The notes beneath the pieces are model-generated. The model was given only the letters and a program-made list of their open reading frames with translations. It was not told where the DNA came from and ran no database searches. From the NCBI GenBank assembly GCA_905214175.1, contig CAJMLD010000097.1:1-6225 (forward strand): a stretch of DNA of 6,225 nt, written 5' to 3'. This DNA is from an uncultured bacterium (GTDB lineage Bacteria; Actinomycetota; Coriobacteriia; Coriobacteriales; Atopobiaceae). The translations under genes and the position numbers were made by a program. Shown piece by piece: positions 6,056 through 6,225 of this stretch (positions are counted from its first letter, which is position 1; every line of letters starts with the position of its first letter).

Positions 6056-6202
6056 CTAGTTCCTATCCTGCCACTCTCGGTGGTGCCCGTGGTGCCGAGC
6101 AGCTCCCATGCCCTCGTGCCAGCCGTTGCTATTGAGAAGAATATCGACAGAATTGCGGTTGGGAAGGGTCGCAAACGTCGAATTCCTTCTCAACAGTGCC
6201 AT
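6056..6202 (-). CDS. Possible 48-residue small protein or leader peptide (uncertain)
   Basis: The minus strand has an ATG at 6202 preceded by a very strong ribosome binding site (AGGGGGTGAT, four bases away by its edge) and 48 codons to a TAG at 6056. This ends 36 bp before the ATG of the DUF3810 gene on the same strand. The predicted protein starts MALLRRNS and ends with a histidine-rich basic tail (RHHGHHREW); no membrane segment and no known family are seen. Its third codon positions are only about two-thirds G or C, clearly lower than the neighbours, and it uses AGA and AGG early, so it could be a regulatory leader peptide, a decayed gene start, or chance. A large inverted repeat overlaps its first third. 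Confidence 0.35.
   Translation of the reverse strand: MALLRRNSTFATLPNRNSVDILLNSNGWHEGMGAARHHGHHREWQDRN
6132..6193. repeat. Imperfect inverted repeat able to form a long hairpin
   Basis: Arms at 6132-6148 (TTGAGAAGAATATCGAC) and 6177-6193 match as reverse complements at 14 of 17 positions: eight outer pairs (TTGAGAAG/CTTCTCAA), a three-mismatch internal loop region, then five pairs (TCGAC/GTCGA). Inside, TTGCG (6153-6157) pairs with CGCAA (6170-6174), leaving a 12-base loop. No T-run follows on either strand, so it is not a standard terminator. It lies in the 5' region of the minus-strand transcript that would lead into the DUF3810 gene. Confidence 0.5.
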
Positions 6203-6225
6203 GGGAATCACCCCCTGTCCCAAAC

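Noticed and set aside
5416..6174. 252-codon minus-strand frame overlapping the DUF3810 gene
   Set aside because: It is a shifted frame of a gene with a complete HExxH motif and membrane helices. Its Arg/Ser/Trp-rich content shows no domain.

Overview
The window is high-GC DNA with strongly G/C-ending codons and closely packed genes. The gene families and codon style suggest an anaerobic Actinomycetota of the Coriobacteriia (Olsenella/Atopobium/Collinsella type). That is an inference from composition and gene content; the window contains no rRNA or other marker.

Layout from left to right. (1) Positions 1-1550, minus strand: a long multi-pass OPT-family (oligopeptide/metal-chelate) transporter whose 3' end runs off the left edge. 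(2) A 177-bp divergent spacer, then coaX (type III pantothenate kinase, first step of coenzyme A synthesis) on the plus strand at 1728-2606. (3) A perfect 14-bp hairpin lies between coaX and a convergent 59-residue membrane protein gene on the minus strand (2685-2864), which is easily missed because it is so short. (4) An AT-rich divergent spacer of about 200 bp holds a good sigma70-type promoter for the 59-residue gene, overlain by an inverted repeat and flanked by a direct repeat. (5) Plus strand: an 86-residue hydrophobic membrane protein followed after 6 bp by a 531-residue GH13 alpha-amylase without a signal peptide, so probably cytoplasmic. (6) Minus strand: a DUF3810-type membrane protein with an HExxH zinc-peptidase motif, whose 3' end overlaps the amylase 3' end by 28 bp. 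(7) At the right edge, upstream of the DUF3810 gene, a possible 48-codon ORF with a strong Shine-Dalgarno sequence sits over a large imperfect inverted repeat.

The identified genes are mostly metabolic housekeeping: peptide or chelate uptake, CoA synthesis and intracellular alpha-glucan breakdown. I see no mobile element, CRISPR array, tRNA, rRNA or defence cassette. The parts least explained by known families are the two small membrane proteins that diverge from one regulatory region, the putative DUF3810 membrane metallopeptidase, and the structured 48-codon leader in front of it. I found no convincing complete new system.
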